Origin: Neomicrococcus lactis
GTDB lineage: Bacteria > Actinomycetota > Actinomycetes > Actinomycetales > Micrococcaceae
Assembly: GCF_014200305.1 (NCBI RefSeq)
Contig: NZ_JACHBL010000001.1
Coordinates: 1,116,001 to 1,180,000, forward strand
Direction of reading: 5' to 3'
Length of the DNA stretch: 64,000 nucleotides
Shown here: positions 62,699 to 64,000 of the stretch, piece by piece
How positions within the stretch are numbered: the first letter of the stretch is position 1
Layout: each line of letters starts with the position of its first letter
Made by a program: the position numbers and the translations under genes
Notes under the pieces: model-generated
Told to the model about the DNA's origin: nothing
Seen by the model: the letters and a program-made list of their open reading frames with translations, nothing else
The model's database searches: none

Positions 62699-63648
62699 GC
62701 TTGTGCACCACTTTCTGGCGTCGTCGCTGGGGCTTGTGACTCTGGGGAGCCGGGGACCAAGAGGGTTCCGATGCCTTCGCTCGTGAAAATTTCCAAGAGG
62801 ATCGAGTGCGGTTGGCGCCCGTCCACAATGTGGGTCTGCGGGACACCGGCGTCAAGTGCCTTCAGGCACGCAGCCATCTTCGGGATCATGCCGGATTCAA
62901 GAGTTGGCATCATGTCTCGCAACTCGTCGGCGGTAAGCATCGAGATGAGCGAGTTCTTGTCCGGCCACTTGGCGTAGAGACCCTCGACGTCCGTCAGGAT
63001 CACGAGCTTCTCGGCACCCAAGGCTGCGGCAAGCTCGGCCGCTGCGGTGTCCGCGTTGACGTTCAAGACGTCCCCGGTCAACTGACCGTCGTCGCCAACT
63101 TCTGGCGCCACGGAAGAAATGACCGGGATGCGGCCAGAATCCACGAGATCCACGATCGCGCTGGGATCAACTGCGGTCACTTCACCAACGAGTCCAAGGT
63201 CAACTTCTTCGCCATCCACGATGGTGCCGGTCTTCTTGGCGCGCAGCAGCCCAGCGTCTTCACCGGAGAAGCCCACGGCATAGCGGCCGTGAGAGTTGAT
63301 GAGTCCCACGAGTTCGCGGCCTACTTGGCCCGTGAGCACCATGCGGACCACGTCCATGGCCTCGCTCGTAGTGACGCGCAGGCCGCCCTTGAACTCCGAC
63401 TCGATACCGAGACGATCCAGCATGGAGTTGATCTGCGGCCCACCGCCGTGCACCACAATCGGGTGGATTCCAGCGTGGTGCAAGAACACGATGTCCTCAG
63501 CGAAAGCTCGTCGCAGGTCCTCGTTGATCATGGCGTTGCCGCCGTACTTGATGACCATGCGCTTTCCGGAAAAACGCTGGATCCACGGAAGTGCTTCGAT
63601 GAGCGCTTGCGCTTTCTTTTGCTCTTGCGTTTCGGGGGAAATTTCCAT
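62695..63648 (-). CDS. argB: Acetylglutamate kinase
   Basis: A 317-residue amino-acid kinase phosphorylating N-acetylglutamate, usually the arginine-inhibited step. [12 protein letters not shown] (phosphate-binding Lys), [13 protein letters not shown] and [20 protein letters not shown] are family motifs. The N-terminal helix of about 20 residues is of the kind found in arginine-sensitive hexameric forms; that is inference. ATG at 63648 is chosen over one 42 codons upstream, which lies within argJ. Confidence 0.95.
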   Translation of the reverse strand: MEISPETQEQKKAQALIEALPWIQRFSGKRMVIKYGGNAMINEDLRRAFAEDIVFLHHAGIHPIVVHGGGPQINSMLDRLGIESEFKGGLRVTTSEAMDVVRMVLTGQVGRELVGLINSHGRYAVGFSGEDAGLLRAKKTGTIVDGEEVDLGLVGEVTAVDPSAIVDLVDSGRIPVISSVAPEVGDDGQLTGDVLNVNADTAAAELAAALGAEKLVILTDVEGLYAKWPDKNSLISMLTADELRDMMPTLESGMIPKMAACLKALDAGVPQTHIVDGRQPHSILLEIFTSEGIGTLLVPGSPESQAPATTPESGAQA

Positions 63649-63700
63649 ACTGCTTTCCTGAGGGTGTGAAGAGTGGTGCCTGAAGATCGGTCCGGGCAGG

Positions 63701-64000
63701 TTAGCTCGAGTACGCGGAGTTCTCGTGCACGTATTCGTGGGTGAGGTCGTTGGTCCAGATGGTCGCTTCGGCATCGCCGACGCCGAGATCGATATCGACA
63801 GTCACCGTGCGTCCGGTGAGGTCCACGTTGGAACGGTCCTCGCCGAGTCCGCCGTTTCGGCACACCTGGACGCCATTCATGAAGACGTTGAGGTTCTCCG
63901 GCTCAAAGGCTGCCTTGGTGGTGCCTGTTGCGGACAAGACGCGGCCCCAGTTGGGGTCATTGCCGAAGATGGCCGTCTTGAACAGGTTGGAACGGCTCAC
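63701..64000 (-). CDS. argJ: Glutamate N-acetyltransferase/amino-acid acetyltransferase, C-terminal part (runs off right edge)
   Basis: The last 99 residues of ArgJ, which recycles the acetyl group from acetylornithine to glutamate. [19 protein letters not shown] is the C-terminal hallmark, and the protein ends with the near-invariant Tyr-x-x-x-Asn-Ser-x-Tyr-Ser-Ser pattern ([10 protein letters not shown]). The GTG at the window edge is internal, not a start. It heads the visible argJ-B-D-F-R unit; argC would be expected beyond the edge. Confidence 0.93.
   Translation of the reverse strand: MSRSNLFKTAIFGNDPNWGRVLSATGTTKAAFEPENLNVFMNGVQVCRNGGLGEDRSNVDLTGRTVTVDIDLGVGDAEATIWTNDLTHEYVHENSAYSS

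Overview
The window comes from a high-G+C Gram-positive bacterium, most likely a member of the Micrococcaceae (Arthrobacter-like). Three things point there: Micrococcaceae-like rRNA spacer and leader sequences; a mycothiol-dependent-type enzyme; and a gene order matching the actinobacterial core cluster known from Mycobacterium tuberculosis (tyrS, TPR protein, HAD phosphatase, small protein, tlyA, NAD kinase, recN, pyrG, NUDIX hydrolase, xerD, parA, scpA, scpB, rluB, cmk, der). Nearly all core genes lie on the minus strand, many overlapping by 1-11 bases.

Layout. 1-4.2 kb: edge of a flavoprotein gene, a DUF1304 membrane protein, a lipoprotein-type thermonuclease, and a decayed alpha/beta hydrolase gene with a scrap of an adenylation-domain gene. 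4.5-11.7 kb: tRNA-Pro, then der, cmk, tyrA, rluB, scpB, scpA and parA. 11.7-32.2 kb: an accessory block lying between parA and xerD. It holds a ruined M20 amidohydrolase, an IS30-family insertion sequence, a dicarboxylate transporter (dctA) with its divergent two-component system, the complete methylcitrate-cycle propionate locus (prpE | gntR prpD prpB prpC), and a cluster of two ECF sigma factors with four paralogous membrane or secreted proteins. 32.2-42.7 kb: xerD, NUDIX, pyrG, recN, nadK, tlyA, a small gene with an apparent ATT start, a HAD phosphatase and an RGG-repeat TPR protein. 42.8-44.9 kb: Ada-AlkA fusion and Ogt for alkylation repair. 45.0-50.5 kb: one rRNA operon (16S-23S-5S, minus strand) without spacer tRNAs. 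51.2-64 kb: tyrS, a HelD-like motor, apt, a mycothiol-dependent-type enzyme, and the arginine cluster argJ-B-D-F-R and argG-H with a divergent ankyrin protein.

How the genes work together. The prp locus converts propionate to pyruvate and succinate and appears to be governed by its own GntR regulator through two TGTATACA sites. The DctS/DctR-like pair next to dctA should control C4-dicarboxylate uptake. ArgR, encoded inside the arg operon, probably represses it; a candidate ARG box lies upstream of argG.

Two features look new to me. (1) In the ECF sigma/sensor cluster, each sigma gene is followed by a single-pass membrane protein with a short cytosolic tail that lacks the zinc anti-sigma motif, a Ser/Thr-rich stalk, and a roughly 330-residue outer domain with paired cysteines. 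There is also a promoterless truncated paralogue and a signal-peptide-bearing secreted paralogue. A related promoter-like motif precedes both sigma genes and the secreted gene. (2) A dispersed palindromic element (half-site close to AAGTACGACGACGCAGCTCG) occurs about ten times, almost always just after stop codons, either as a full hairpin or as single halves. One copy is split by the IS30 element.
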